NCBI GenBank assembly: GCA_016867055.1
Contig: VGKN01000023.1
Coordinates: 1-11,724, forward strand
Length of the DNA: 11,724 nt
DNA from: Candidatus Omnitrophota bacterium
GTDB taxonomy: Bacteria > Omnitrophota > Koll11 > VGKN01
Direction: 5' to 3'
Part shown: one piece after another, positions 1 to 7,848 of the stretch
How positions within the stretch are numbered: the first letter of the stretch is position 1
Layout of the letters: the number at the start of each line of letters is the position of its first letter
The notes under the pieces: generated by a model
Told to the model about the DNA's origin: nothing
The model's database searches: none
Seen by the model: only the letters and a program-made list of their open reading frames with translations
Program-made: the position numbers and the translations under genes

Positions 1-132
1 AACTATTGTGCCTCTTTTGGTAGCATCAAATGCAGTTGCATCGTCCTTAAATTCCTGTATTAATAAGTCTTCATCGTCCGTCTCATATACTTTCTTTGCC
101 TTTCCTTCATAGATTAGTTTTAATTTTTGCAT
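1..132 (-). CDS. purC: SAICAR synthase (PurC), N-terminal 44 codons, cut by the window edge
   Basis: Phosphoribosylaminoimidazole-succinocarboxamide synthase joins aspartate to CAIR in de novo purine synthesis. Only the first 44 codons are present; the gene runs off the low-coordinate edge. The visible protein begins [18 protein letters not shown] and continues through EFKDDATAF. This is the typical SAICAR synthase start: a YEGKAKxVYET beta-hairpin that forms part of the ATP site, followed by FKDDATAF. The ATG at 132-130 shares its A with the purB stop (TAATG). A strong Shine-Dalgarno AGGAGGG lies about 10 nt upstream, inside the purB end. Coupled translation with purB is therefore likely, and PurB acts directly after PurC in the pathway. 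Family assignment is firm; completeness cannot be judged. Confidence 0.93.
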   Translation of the reverse strand, partial: MQKLKLIYEGKAKKVYETDDEDLLIQEFKDDATAFDATKRGTIV

Positions 133-1424
133 TAGATTCCCACCCTCCTATAAATTTTGTCCACAAACCGCATATGGTATTTCAGAGAAAAACATCTACC
201 AAGGTCTGTTTTAGACAAAATATTTGTTATTCTTTTATCCTTTTCCAAAATCTCTTTAAAATCTTTGTTCTCATTATAAGACCTCATAGCAGCCTCTTGA
301 GCTATACTATAGGCATCTAATCGGCTCAACCCTCTTTCTATCAGGGTTAAAAGCACATGCTGGGAGAATAATCTTCCCCTCGTAAGTCCCAAATTCCGCT
401 TCATATTCTCCGGATAAACCAAAAGATTATCAACCAGTTTTGTTATTTCATTTAGCATAAAATCAATAAGGGCGCAGGAGTCGGGTATAATTATCCTCTC
501 AACAGAGGAGTGGCTTATGTCCCTTTCATGCCACAGGGTTACATTTTCAAGCGCCGCCTGTGCATTTGCGCGAAGTAGCCGCGCAAGGCCACATATCCTT
601 TCTGAATTTACAGGATTTCTCTTGTGCGGCATTGCGGATGAGCCCTTCTGTCCTTTTGAGAAGAACTCCTCTGCCTCAGAAACCTCTGTCCTCTGAAGGT
701 GCCTAACCTCAGTTGCAAACCTTTCAAGGGTTGTGCCAATAAGGGCGAGGGTTGATAAAAACTCTGCATGCCTATCACGAGATATAACCTGCGTTGATAT
801 AGGACTTGGTTTAATGCCCAGTTTTTTACACGCATATTCTTCCACATATGGTTCAATATTTGCATAAGTGCCCACGGCACCCGATATCTTTCCAAAGGAT
901 ATCGTCTCTTTTGCCTTAATCATCCTTTCTAAATTCCTTTTTGTCTCATCATAAAAGAGAGCAAGTTTTAACCCAAATGTAATCGGCTCCGCATGCACTC
1001 CATGTGTTCTTCCGACAATTGGAGTATATTTGTATTTTTTTGCCTTTTTTGAGATAACATTTAAAAGTTTCCTTAGGTCATCTATTATGACATCACCGGA
1101 GGCCTTCATCTGACAGGCAAGGGTAGTATCTAAGATATCGTTTGAGGTAAGCCCCATATGCAAAAACCTCGCTGATGAACCTATATTTTCAGAGATGTTC
1201 TCAATAAACGCCACTACATCATGCTTTGTCTTTTCCTCTATCTGTTTTATCCTGTCTATGTTAAAGCGCGCCTTCTTCTTTATAATAGCTAAATCGCTCT
1301 TTGAAATTTTTCCAAGTTTAGAGAGGGCTTCGCAACTTAAAATCTCCACATCCAGCATCTTCTTAAACTTATTCTCATCGCTCCATATAGCTTTCATCTT
1401 TGGGAGTAGGTATCTTTCTATCAT
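132..1424 (-). CDS. purB: Adenylosuccinate lyase (PurB), 430 aa
   Basis: Cleaves SAICAR to AICAR plus fumarate, and adenylosuccinate to AMP plus fumarate. It is a cytosolic homotetramer of the fumarase/aspartase superfamily. Visible signatures in order: KHDV near residue 68, MGLTSNDI at 90-97, [10 protein letters not shown] at 138-147 with the catalytic His141, and the superfamily signature [10 protein letters not shown] at 262-271 on the mobile catalytic-serine loop. Length is normal for the bacterial short form (about 430 aa). The ATG follows TAGGAG by 8 nt, and that SD contains the stop codon of the upstream peptidase gene, so the two genes are separated by only 10 nt. Its stop overlaps the purC start. 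No frameshift or missing motif was seen. Confidence 0.97.
   Translation of the reverse strand: MIERYLLPKMKAIWSDENKFKKMLDVEILSCEALSKLGKISKSDLAIIKKKARFNIDRIKQIEEKTKHDVVAFIENISENIGSSARFLHMGLTSNDILDTTLACQMKASGDVIIDDLRKLLNVISKKAKKYKYTPIVGRTHGVHAEPITFGLKLALFYDETKRNLERMIKAKETISFGKISGAVGTYANIEPYVEEYACKKLGIKPSPISTQVISRDRHAEFLSTLALIGTTLERFATEVRHLQRTEVSEAEEFFSKGQKGSSAMPHKRNPVNSERICGLARLLRANAQAALENVTLWHERDISHSSVERIIIPDSCALIDFMLNEITKLVDNLLVYPENMKRNLGLTRGRLFSQHVLLTLIERGLSRLDAYSIAQEAAMRSYNENKDFKEILEKDKRITNILSKTDLGRCFSLKYHMRFVDKIYRRVGI
143..149 (-). promoter_or_regulatory. Shine-Dalgarno site of purC
   Basis: AGGAGGG on the minus strand, 10 nt before the purC ATG, inside the last codons of purB. It fixes the purC start and implies that ribosomes finishing purB are close to the purC start. 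Confidence 0.8.
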
Positions 1425-1434
1425 ATCATCGCTC

Positions 1435-2496
1435 CTATCTGTTAAGACCTAACATTATATAAGATTCAATCAGGTGTTTATACACCATATTCAAATTCTT
1501 TGTTTCGCCAGATGAACTTCTTATTGACTCTTCAAAGTTTATTATCGCCTCATTAAACCTACCCTGTTTTAGATTTATAAGGCCAAGTGTATCCCCATAC
1601 CAGAATTTTCCCTCGGGATTAATTTCAATTGCCTTTTTAATCATCTCCTCTGCCTCCTTTAGAGAAAAACCGCCCTCGGCCAAGGCATATGCCAGATTGT
1701 TATAGCAATCTGCGAAATCGGGAGATAATTTAATTGCCTTTTCATAATTCTCTATCGCTTTATCAAATTTTTTTTCCTTAAGATAAACATTTGCTAGATT
1801 AAAATAAATTAATGCCTGAGAATTATTTAAACCTATCGCTTTAAGATAATGCTTTTTTGCCGAATATAGATTACCCTTTTCTTCAAGAAGAATACCGAGT
1901 CTATTATACTCGTTCGGTTCTTTAATAAAATCCACCCTTTCAGGCGGAACAATCACAAGCATCCAATTATTGGCTTCTTTCCAGTTCTTAGAAAAATGGT
2001 CAAAACTTATTTTCACATTCTCTCTATATCCATCATTTATAACTAAATAGCCGTTTTTTTCATTTATACCTATAATTACAACATAATGGTAATCCGAAAA
2101 TAAAACTCTTTTTTTATGTAGCGCAATGACGGGGATATTTTTTCTTATATAAAATTTCATATCCTCTATTGTTCCTGAAAAATCTTTTGTAAAAAATCTT
2201 TTTCTTTGACAAAAATCCACCATTTCAAAGTTAAATGTGCCCTTTGCTTTCCCAAGATATATGGCCTGGGCTATTCCCTGTTGGTTTATATCTTCCCCCC
2301 AGTATCTTAATACCGCTTCAAGGCTTGCTGGTCCGCAGTAAAAATAACTCTGCCTCACAAATGGAAGACCTTTAATATAGAAGGTATCGTTATCCTGAGG
2401 GGGATAATCTTTTAGAGTGCTAACGTTCAGGCTTGCACAGCCCGTCAAAGTCAGGAAAAGGAGGGTAAAAAGAAAACATCTACAACGAAAAAACAC
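1435..2496 (-). CDS. PA2778-like C39-family cysteine peptidase lipoprotein with TPR repeats, 353 aa
   Basis: Predicted envelope lipoprotein with a papain-like peptidase domain and a C-terminal TPR array. A signal peptide ends in the lipobox LTGC with Cys20 as the predicted lipidated residue. The peptidase domain carries VRQSYFYCGPASLEAVL with Gln49 and nucleophile Cys54, then DYHYVVIIG with His137 and VINDG with Asp155, a complete C39-like triad. From about residue 196 there are four TPR-like units, the clearest being ALIYFNLANVYLKEKKFDKA. The domain order matches the family named after P. aeruginosa PA2778. Its upstream neighbour is the PA2779-like partner, as in that genome. The start is a GTG at 2496 because an in-frame TAA directly precedes it and no ATG yields the signal peptide; no convincing SD is visible. 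The substrate is unknown. Confidence 0.82.
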   Translation of the reverse strand: MFFRCRCFLFTLLFLTLTGCASLNVSTLKDYPPQDNDTFYIKGLPFVRQSYFYCGPASLEAVLRYWGEDINQQGIAQAIYLGKAKGTFNFEMVDFCQRKRFFTKDFSGTIEDMKFYIRKNIPVIALHKKRVLFSDYHYVVIIGINEKNGYLVINDGYRENVKISFDHFSKNWKEANNWMLVIVPPERVDFIKEPNEYNRLGILLEEKGNLYSAKKHYLKAIGLNNSQALIYFNLANVYLKEKKFDKAIENYEKAIKLSPDFADCYNNLAYALAEGGFSLKEAEEMIKKAIEINPEGKFWYGDTLGLINLKQGRFNEAIINFEESIRSSSGETKNLNMVYKHLIESYIMLGLNR

Positions 2497-2548
2497 TTAT
2501 TTTTACCAAGGGTTAAATCTGCGATAATATTAACTTTTATAAGGTAGG

Positions 2549-2953
2549 TTATTTATGTTTCGGCTCTACCTTAATGGCATAATCTGTAAAATAAAGTATT
2601 GCTATTATCAACAAAACAACAACTACAATAACAATTGCAACTCCACCTGCATCTGCGCCAATATTCATCATATCAACATTCTTTGAAAGAGCGCTTAATT
2701 GGCTGTCTGAGAGTCTCTCAAGTCTTGTCTTTAAATCTCTTTCGCTGATTCTTAAACTTAAAAGTCTTTTTTTTGCTATATCATTTTTGAATACGCCCAA
2801 TATCTTCTCAATATTTTGAAGGCGGCTTTCGGATGAAACTTCCTTTGATTTAACAGGCAGGCCAAAGACATCTGGTGGAAACAAACTTATATTTAATATT
2901 GCAATCAACATAATTATATACACAGATTTTATTTTAAATATTGTATTAAGCAT
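2549..2953 (-). CDS. PA2779-like small membrane protein, 134 aa
   Basis: Short protein of the PA2779 type, of unknown function. It has an N-terminal hydrophobic signal or anchor (about residues 10-26), a charged, probably helical middle (about 36-92, including LQNIEKILGVF and LERLSDSQLSAL), then GADAGG at 99-104 leading directly into a Val/Ile/Leu-rich membrane segment (about 105-122) and a short basic tail. An upstream in-frame ATG at 2965 would make 138 aa, but it overlaps the Shine-Dalgarno. GGAGG at 2963-2959 sits 5 nt before the ATG at 2953, so I choose the latter. It lies directly upstream of the C39-like peptidase gene, the arrangement seen for PA2779/PA2778, so the two probably act together. 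The Gly-Gly before the membrane segment is discussed in the findings. Confidence 0.75.
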   Translation of the reverse strand: MLNTIFKIKSVYIIMLIAILNISLFPPDVFGLPVKSKEVSSESRLQNIEKILGVFKNDIAKKRLLSLRISERDLKTRLERLSDSQLSALSKNVDMMNIGADAGGVAIVIVVVVLLIIAILYFTDYAIKVEPKHK

Positions 2954-2982
2954 TTTCACCTCCATAGCTTAAGGGTTAAGGT

Positions 2983-3600
2983 TTATCTTATTATAAATCC
3001 GGATGTGCTGACATAAATCTCAAGTACCCTGTCAAACTCACAGGTGGTATAAACCGCATTGCCATATACAGCATCCACAAAGGGAAGTTTCCTTACAATC
3101 TTCCTTAAAAAACCTGACACTATGGTTTCGTTCTGAAGACTATATATCGTATCGCTTAATTGCACTTTGTTTTTAAAAGAAGGATACCTTCCGCAAATCC
3201 TTGTTATCCTGTAATAGGTGTGTAGGCCTAATAAGTTCAGGAAAGGTTTCCACTTTATAATGTCTCCTTGAAGCATCCATTCCTTCCCCCTTATTGGAAA
3301 AATGATAGAGGGTTGTTCCTTTCCTTTTACAATCGGAGTATAATTCAGATTAAAGTCATATTCTCTATTCTTTGGCCTTTCGCAGTAAATTCTCGCAACA
3401 AGTTCTTCTTTGTTAAACTTAATGAAGGTTTTACAGGATATACCTGCAAAGAAAATAGCGAGACCGCAAAGTGCCACACCTAACCAGAGGAACGAAGAAA
3501 TTAACCTAAAGCGTCTTATCGCTCCTATGAAAAGAATTATACCTATTATAAAAGAACAAATGCCCAGTAGGATTAGACTGCTGGGAGTCATGGGGAACAT
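2983..3600 (-). CDS. Conserved two-helix membrane protein of unknown function, 205 aa
   Basis: I do not recognise a characterised family. The protein has two N-terminal hydrophobic helices (about residues 6-28 and 33-55) joined by the basic turn AIRRFR. A soluble domain of about 150 residues follows, containing WMLQGDIIKWKPFLNLLGLH, ITRICGRYPSF and, near the C-terminus, VDAVYGNAVYT. The WKPxLNLLGLHTxYxITR stretch resembles short proteobacterial membrane proteins often labelled multidrug or cation efflux pump without support; two helices are too few for a known pump. The open frame continues upstream to 3840, but that part is the tRNA and intron core. The first plausible starts are ATG 3600 or ATG 3591; no good SD precedes either. 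The gap to the PA2779-like gene is 29 nt, so co-expression with the PA2779/PA2778 pair is likely. Confidence 0.6.
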   Translation of the reverse strand: MFPMTPSSLILLGICSFIIGIILFIGAIRRFRLISSFLWLGVALCGLAIFFAGISCKTFIKFNKEELVARIYCERPKNREYDFNLNYTPIVKGKEQPSIIFPIRGKEWMLQGDIIKWKPFLNLLGLHTYYRITRICGRYPSFKNKVQLSDTIYSLQNETIVSGFLRKIVRKLPFVDAVYGNAVYTTCEFDRVLEIYVSTSGFIIR

Positions 3601-3661
3601 ATATAAATTAACGCTGGTTTGCCCCCTTGGTGACTCATTAATAAATGAATGCCTCAGGGAC

Positions 3662-3696
3662 AAATTTCGCTGTGATTTTGTATCATAGCGAAATTT
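3662..3696. repeat. 35-bp imperfect palindrome directly abutting the tRNA-fMet 3' end
   Basis: AAATTTCGCT at 3662-3671 and AGCGAAATTT at 3687-3696 are perfect 10-bp inverted arms. Inside them TGAT and ATCA pair as well, giving about 15 bp around a 5-nt loop with one non-Watson-Crick position. The first base of the arm on the transcribed strand is the A of the encoded CCA. There is no run of T after the stem on the minus strand, so a simple intrinsic terminator is doubtful. It may mark the tRNA 3' processing boundary or be a small inserted repeat. Confidence 0.7.
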
Positions 3697-3738
3697 GGTA
3701 GCGGGGCCTGGATTTGAACCAGGGACCTCAAGGTTATG

Positions 3739-3961
3739 CTTACTACTACAGTTTTCACTGCTCCGCCAAAATCTTGGCGAATTTGTAGTCTGGACTATAC
3801 CTTTGTCCTTGACACCGAAGTGTCTTAGGACATCTGCCATCTAGTCTCTACGCTTTTCCATCACAAATAGTGATGGACTTAGCTCGGTATTACCTTAAAC
3901 CTCAAGGGCTTCACCGAATTTGGCAGATTATCCTACAGTCGTTTCCGACTGAGGAGCCCAT
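3739..3961 (-). ncRNA. Group I ribozyme core: guide sequence, P2-P9 and omega-G
   Basis: Helices read on the minus strand: P2 CAGTCG-GAAA-CGACTG at 3951-3936; P3 ATCTGCC (3928-3922) with GGCAGAT (3838-3832); P4 TCGGT (3917-3913) with ACCGA (3888-3884); a P6 hairpin CCATCAC/GTGATGG at 3876-3858; P7 GACTA (3846-3842) with TAGTC (3797-3793); P8 containing GACAC-TTCG-GTGTC at 3824-3811; P9 hairpins CGCCAA-GATT-TTGGCG (3779-3764) and CAGT-GAAA-ACTG (3760-3749). Conserved blocks resembling cyanobacterial tRNA introns are AAATTCGGTGAAGCC (P), GGTAATACCGAGC (Q) and GTAGAGACTAGATGG (R). The terminal G at 3739 is the omega-G. The subgroup call IC3 is by resemblance. Confidence 0.88.
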
Positions 3962-4379
3962 CGGACAACAAATCCCATCGCGCTCTGTAGTTTGCTGACT
4001 TTGGCTTACGTTGTCTTTTATCTGTCTCTACAAAAGTTACAGTGCTTTCATAATTAGAAAAGACAGACACGGGTATTACGTAAAATACATGCAAGTCAGC
4101 AATGTAGACAATTGCGAAATCAAAATCATTTAAGCCGTAACGTTGCCTTAGCATACGTCGGCGATTCGTCTTAGTTCTACGCGCATCTACAACATAACAT
4201 TTTGCTTTTGCGCTAAACCAAGCGCTCTTCACCTGTATGCGTAGGAGCTTACCATGAAGATCGATTCCTAAATCGTATGAAAGTCGATCTCCAATAGGCC
4301 TTAACACCTTGAAACCTCTTTTTAGAAGTTCCGTTGTTACGGCTGATTCCGCAATGTCTGCTTTGAGTTTTGTGTCCAT
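3933..4379 (-). CDS. Intron-encoded PD-(D/E)XK homing endonuclease, I-Ssp6803I type, 148 aa
   Basis: Cleaves intronless tRNA-fMet genes at the anticodon region so that repair copies the intron in; this function is inferred from the family. Starting at ATG 4379 the protein has Glu11 (ADIAES), Asp36 (SYDLGID), then RIQVKSAW with Gln49 and Lys51. This is the PD-(D/E)XK core with a Q-x-K third motif as in I-Ssp6803I, a protein of almost the same length found in the same tRNA. The remainder is basic (RRTKTNRRRMLRQR). The frame is open further upstream to a GTG at 4409 inside the tRNA exon, which would add ten exon-encoded residues; the ATG three bases into the intron is more likely. Its AAGG upstream match lies in the tRNA anticodon stem. 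The C-terminus overlaps the guide sequence and P2. By hand count about 11 of 17 Arg codons are CGN, unlike the AGA/AGG preference of neighbours, which suggests transfer. Confidence 0.87.
   Translation of the reverse strand: MDTKLKADIAESAVTTELLKRGFKVLRPIGDRLSYDLGIDLHGKLLRIQVKSAWFSAKAKCYVVDARRTKTNRRRMLRQRYGLNDFDFAIVYIADLHVFYVIPVSVFSNYESTVTFVETDKRQRKPKSANYRARWDLLSDGLLSRKRL
3955..3961 (-). other. Internal guide sequence (P1/P10) of the intron
   Basis: AUGGGCU pairs with the joined exons GGCU|CAU over seven positions. GGCU of the guide pairs with GGCU of the 5' exon, with the obligatory U33-G wobble at the splice site and a G30-U wobble. AUG of the guide pairs with C34-A35-U36 of the 3' exon (P10). 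The motif lies inside the last codons of the endonuclease frame. Confidence 0.75.
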
Positions 4380-4424
4380 TGAGCCTTGCGAGCTACCGGA
4401 CTGCTCCACCCCGCGATGATTAAA

Positions 4425-4826
4425 TTATTTCTTTCCTAGCCTTGACTCCTCTCGGCGCTTAAGGTCTGCTAAGCGCTCCTGAGATTGTTTTAAAAATATC
4501 TTAAGTTTCTCCTCAAGGGCAGGGTTTTTAAACTGGATTCGTTTTTTCGGCTGTGAAACTAAAGTAGTTGACGCTTCCTTTCTGAGACTGAGATCCACCC
4601 TACCATTTTCGCTTATGGATAGAACCCTTGCCTTTAGCCTATCGCCCACCTTGAGATATTCGTTTATGTCCCTGACAAAACCATCGGTTATCTGCGAGAT
4701 GTGAATCAATCCTACCCTATTAAATGGGAGTTTTGCAAATGCACCAAAATTTGCTATCTTCGTTATCTCTATGTCAAGGAATTCGCCTTCCTTAAACGTC
4801 TCATTGGTTTGAGAGGGCTCTTCCAT
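4425..4826 (-). CDS. Single S1-domain RNA-binding protein (YabR-like), 133 aa
   Basis: Small RNA-binding protein with one S1 (OB-fold) domain at about residues 12-82: GEFLDIEITKIANFGAF, then GLIHISQIT, VGDRLKARVLSI and DLSLRK, which are the usual S1 landmarks. A basic, charged tail of about 50 residues follows (PALEEKLKIFLKQSQERL onward). It resembles B. subtilis YabR/general stress protein 13, whose gene also lies next to the FtsB homologue divIC, so the pairing with the upstream ftsB-like gene here is a supporting context clue. It starts 3 nt after the ftsB stop with no strong SD, so translational coupling is likely. The tRNA-fMet gene starts 10 nt below its stop. The exact RNA target is unknown. 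Confidence 0.85.
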   Translation of the reverse strand: MEEPSQTNETFKEGEFLDIEITKIANFGAFAKLPFNRVGLIHISQITDGFVRDINEYLKVGDRLKARVLSISENGRVDLSLRKEASTTLVSQPKKRIQFKNPALEEKLKIFLKQSQERLADLKRREESRLGKK

Positions 4827-4829
4827 AGA

Positions 4830-6402
<1,573 letters not shown>

Positions 6403-6404
6403 TT

Positions 6405-6433
6405 ACTATATAAGAACTACCCTTTAAAGTCAA
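6405..6433 (-). promoter_or_regulatory. Sigma70-type promoter of eno, near-leaderless
   Basis: TTGACT at 6433-6428 and TATAGT at 6410-6405 on the minus strand are separated by exactly 17 nt, close to the TTGACA-N17-TATAAT consensus. The -35 begins one base after the stop codon of the phosphohexomutase gene. The ATG of eno is only 8 nt past the -10 box, so a normal start point (6-8 nt after the -10) would fall on or just before the start codon. The hexamers are seen; activity is inferred. Confidence 0.6.
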
Positions 6434-7834
6434 CTAAAAATTGATAAGTCTTTTAGCCTCGTCTAGTAACAATTTCAGGGTAGCCTTAGAGTTAGACTCG
6501 GCATATAGGCGAGCAATCGGCTCTGTCCCAGAGGGTCTTATCAAAAGCCAGCTTCCGTCAACAAGATAAAACTTAAACCCATCTGTTCTATTAACTTTTA
6601 AAACCCTTAAACCTGCTATCCTGCTGGGATTAAACCTGCTAAGTTTTTTAAAAAACCTCTCTCTGGAGGCGAGCCTGATATCATTTCTCTCAGAATAGAA
6701 ACTGCCGTATTTTTTCGCTATGCCCTTCAATATCTCTTTAATACTTTTTTTATTAGAGGCGCAGGTCTCAAGCACCAATAAACAGGCAAGGATTCCGTCT
6801 TTTTCTGGAATATGGCCTGCTATGGAAAGTCCACCGGATTCCTCTGCACCCATAAGGCAATTACCCTTGAGTAATTCCTCTGCTATATACTTAAACCCCA
6901 CGGGAGTCTCAACAGGCTCCATATTATTAGAGGTTGCTATTTTATCTACTAAAGAGGTGGTGGCAATGGTCCGCGCCACCGTATCATATCTTTTTCTCGT
7001 TTTAATCAAGTGTTCTAATATTACACATATTATCTCATTTGCCTGAATGAACGAACCATCTCTGTCAACAACGCCAAATCTATCTCCGTCCGGATCGGTT
7101 GAAAGGCCTATGTCCAGTTTTTGCGCCTTAACAAGATTTAAGAGTTCCTTTAGCTGTGCCTTTGCGGGGGTAGGAGAGATATCTCCAAAATCCGGGTTTA
7201 TGTAATCATGAATCTTATATAATCTTACATTTGCTTCTTCCAAAATTCTGTCAAGGTATCCCCGCGATGTGCCATATAAAAAATCTATCCCTATTTTTAG
7301 ATTTGCCCTCTTAATTAAATCCAAATTAACGAGATTTTTTACATGCGAGATGTATCTTTCCTGGGGCTGGAATTTCTCAAACGAATCCTTTGGTTTTCTA
7401 TCCTTAAAGTGCCAGTTTCTTTTCTTTAAAAAAACGATGCGCCTTTCAAGATAAGAGGTAATCTCTCTTCCCGCAGGGCTACCTGAGGAAGAAGAAAATT
7501 TTATTCCGTTATATTGGGAGGGGTTGTGGCTTGCGGTTATGTTGATAGCGCCGGATGCCTTTTTATCTATTATGTGGAAAGAAATTACAGGGGTAGACGT
7601 ATCCCTGTCTGTAAGGAGGGGCTTTAAACCATTGTTTAAAAGAACCTTGTAAGAAGCCTCTGCAAATTCCCTTGAAAGAAACCTTGTGTCATATCCTACA
7701 ATGACAAGATTAGTTTTGTCTTTTGCATTCTTTATATAGTCCGATATTGCCTGTGTTACTAATCTTACATTATCAAATGTAAATTCCTCGCTTATTACTG
7801 CCCGCCATCCGCTAGTGCCAAATTTGATGTCCAT
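6434..7834 (-). CDS. Phosphohexomutase (phosphoglucomutase/phosphomannomutase family), 466 aa
   Basis: Alpha-D-phosphohexomutase moving a phosphate between C1 and C6 of a hexose, probably feeding sugar nucleotide or glycogen metabolism. The four domains are marked by FGTSGWRAV at the N-terminus (5-13), the phosphoserine loop TASHNP (100-105, Ser102), the metal loop DPDGDR (247-252, Asp247/249/251), the sugar-recognition loop GAEESGG (329-335) and the phosphate-binding RPSGTEP (433-439). Length is normal. The EESGG loop fits phosphoglucomutase/phosphomannomutase activity, but substrate preference (glucose, mannose or glucosamine) cannot be settled by reading. The gene follows a 93-nt gap filled by an inverted heptad repeat. 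Its start has only a weak GAAG match upstream. Confidence 0.93.
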   Translation of the reverse strand: MDIKFGTSGWRAVISEEFTFDNVRLVTQAISDYIKNAKDKTNLVIVGYDTRFLSREFAEASYKVLLNNGLKPLLTDRDTSTPVISFHIIDKKASGAINITASHNPSQYNGIKFSSSSGSPAGREITSYLERRIVFLKKRNWHFKDRKPKDSFEKFQPQERYISHVKNLVNLDLIKRANLKIGIDFLYGTSRGYLDRILEEANVRLYKIHDYINPDFGDISPTPAKAQLKELLNLVKAQKLDIGLSTDPDGDRFGVVDRDGSFIQANEIICVILEHLIKTRKRYDTVARTIATTSLVDKIATSNNMEPVETPVGFKYIAEELLKGNCLMGAEESGGLSIAGHIPEKDGILACLLVLETCASNKKSIKEILKGIAKKYGSFYSERNDIRLASRERFFKKLSRFNPSRIAGLRVLKVNRTDGFKFYLVDGSWLLIRPSGTEPIARLYAESNSKATLKLLLDEAKRLINF

Positions 7835-7848
7835 ATTTTTACTTCATA

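Larger units (their letters stand above)
3739..4381 (-). mobile_element. Group I intron (IC3-like) in tRNA-fMet, 643 nt, with homing endonuclease
   Basis: The intron interrupts the anticodon loop between U33 and C34. Repeated bases allow two other cut points, but only this one obeys the group I rule: the 5' exon ends in U, and the intron ends in G (base 3739). The ribozyme core lies at its 3' end and the endonuclease frame occupies most of the 5' two thirds. The arrangement resembles the tRNA-fMet intron of Synechocystis that encodes I-Ssp6803I. All core helices are present and the endonuclease frame is open, so the element looks functional and mobile rather than decayed. Splicing is inferred, not shown. 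Confidence 0.9.
3696..4415 (-). tRNA. Initiator tRNA-fMet (CAU), interrupted by a group I intron
   Basis: The exons are 4415-4382 (C1 to U33, 34 nt) and 3738-3696 (C34 to A76, 43 nt), giving a 77-nt tRNA. The joined cloverleaf is complete: acceptor strand CGCGGGG with CCCCGCT, D-arm GAGC/GCTC with GG in the loop, anticodon arm CAAGG-CTCATAA-CCTTG with anticodon CAU, variable loop AGGTC, and T-arm CCTGG-TTCAAAT-CCAGG. CCA is encoded. Initiator hallmarks are an unpaired 1:72 position (C against U), A11:U24, and G:C pairs at 30:40 and 31:39. Pair 29:41 is A:U rather than the usual G:C. The gene begins 10 nt below the S1-protein stop codon and on the same strand, so it is probably transcribed with that operon. 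Confidence 0.93.

Noticed and set aside
608..895. Overlapping reading frame of 95 codons within purB, same strand
   Set aside because: It lies wholly inside a full-length adenylosuccinate lyase with intact motifs, has no recognisable domain and no SD.
2497..2548. Possible regulatory element in the 52-nt gap between the PA2779-like and PA2778-like genes
   Set aside because: A/T-rich, but no promoter pair, hairpin or repeat stands out.
2954..2965. ATG 2965 as start of the PA2779-like gene
   Set aside because: That ATG overlaps the GGAGGTG Shine-Dalgarno that serves the ATG at 2953.
3662..3696. Intrinsic terminator after the tRNA
   Set aside because: The stem is strong, but the minus strand continues GTCCCTGAGG after it, with no U-run. 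Listed as a palindrome instead.
3601..3840. In-frame N-terminal extension of the two-helix membrane protein, giving 285 aa
   Set aside because: The extension reads through the ribozyme core, the tRNA 3' exon and the palindrome; its translation is low-complexity and the protein proper starts with the membrane helices at ATG 3600.
4380..4409. GTG start of the endonuclease inside the tRNA 5' exon
   Set aside because: It would add ten residues encoded by the tRNA. Starting at ATG 4379 places Glu11, Asp36, Gln49 and Lys51 where the family has them as I recall it. Not excluded as a minor start.
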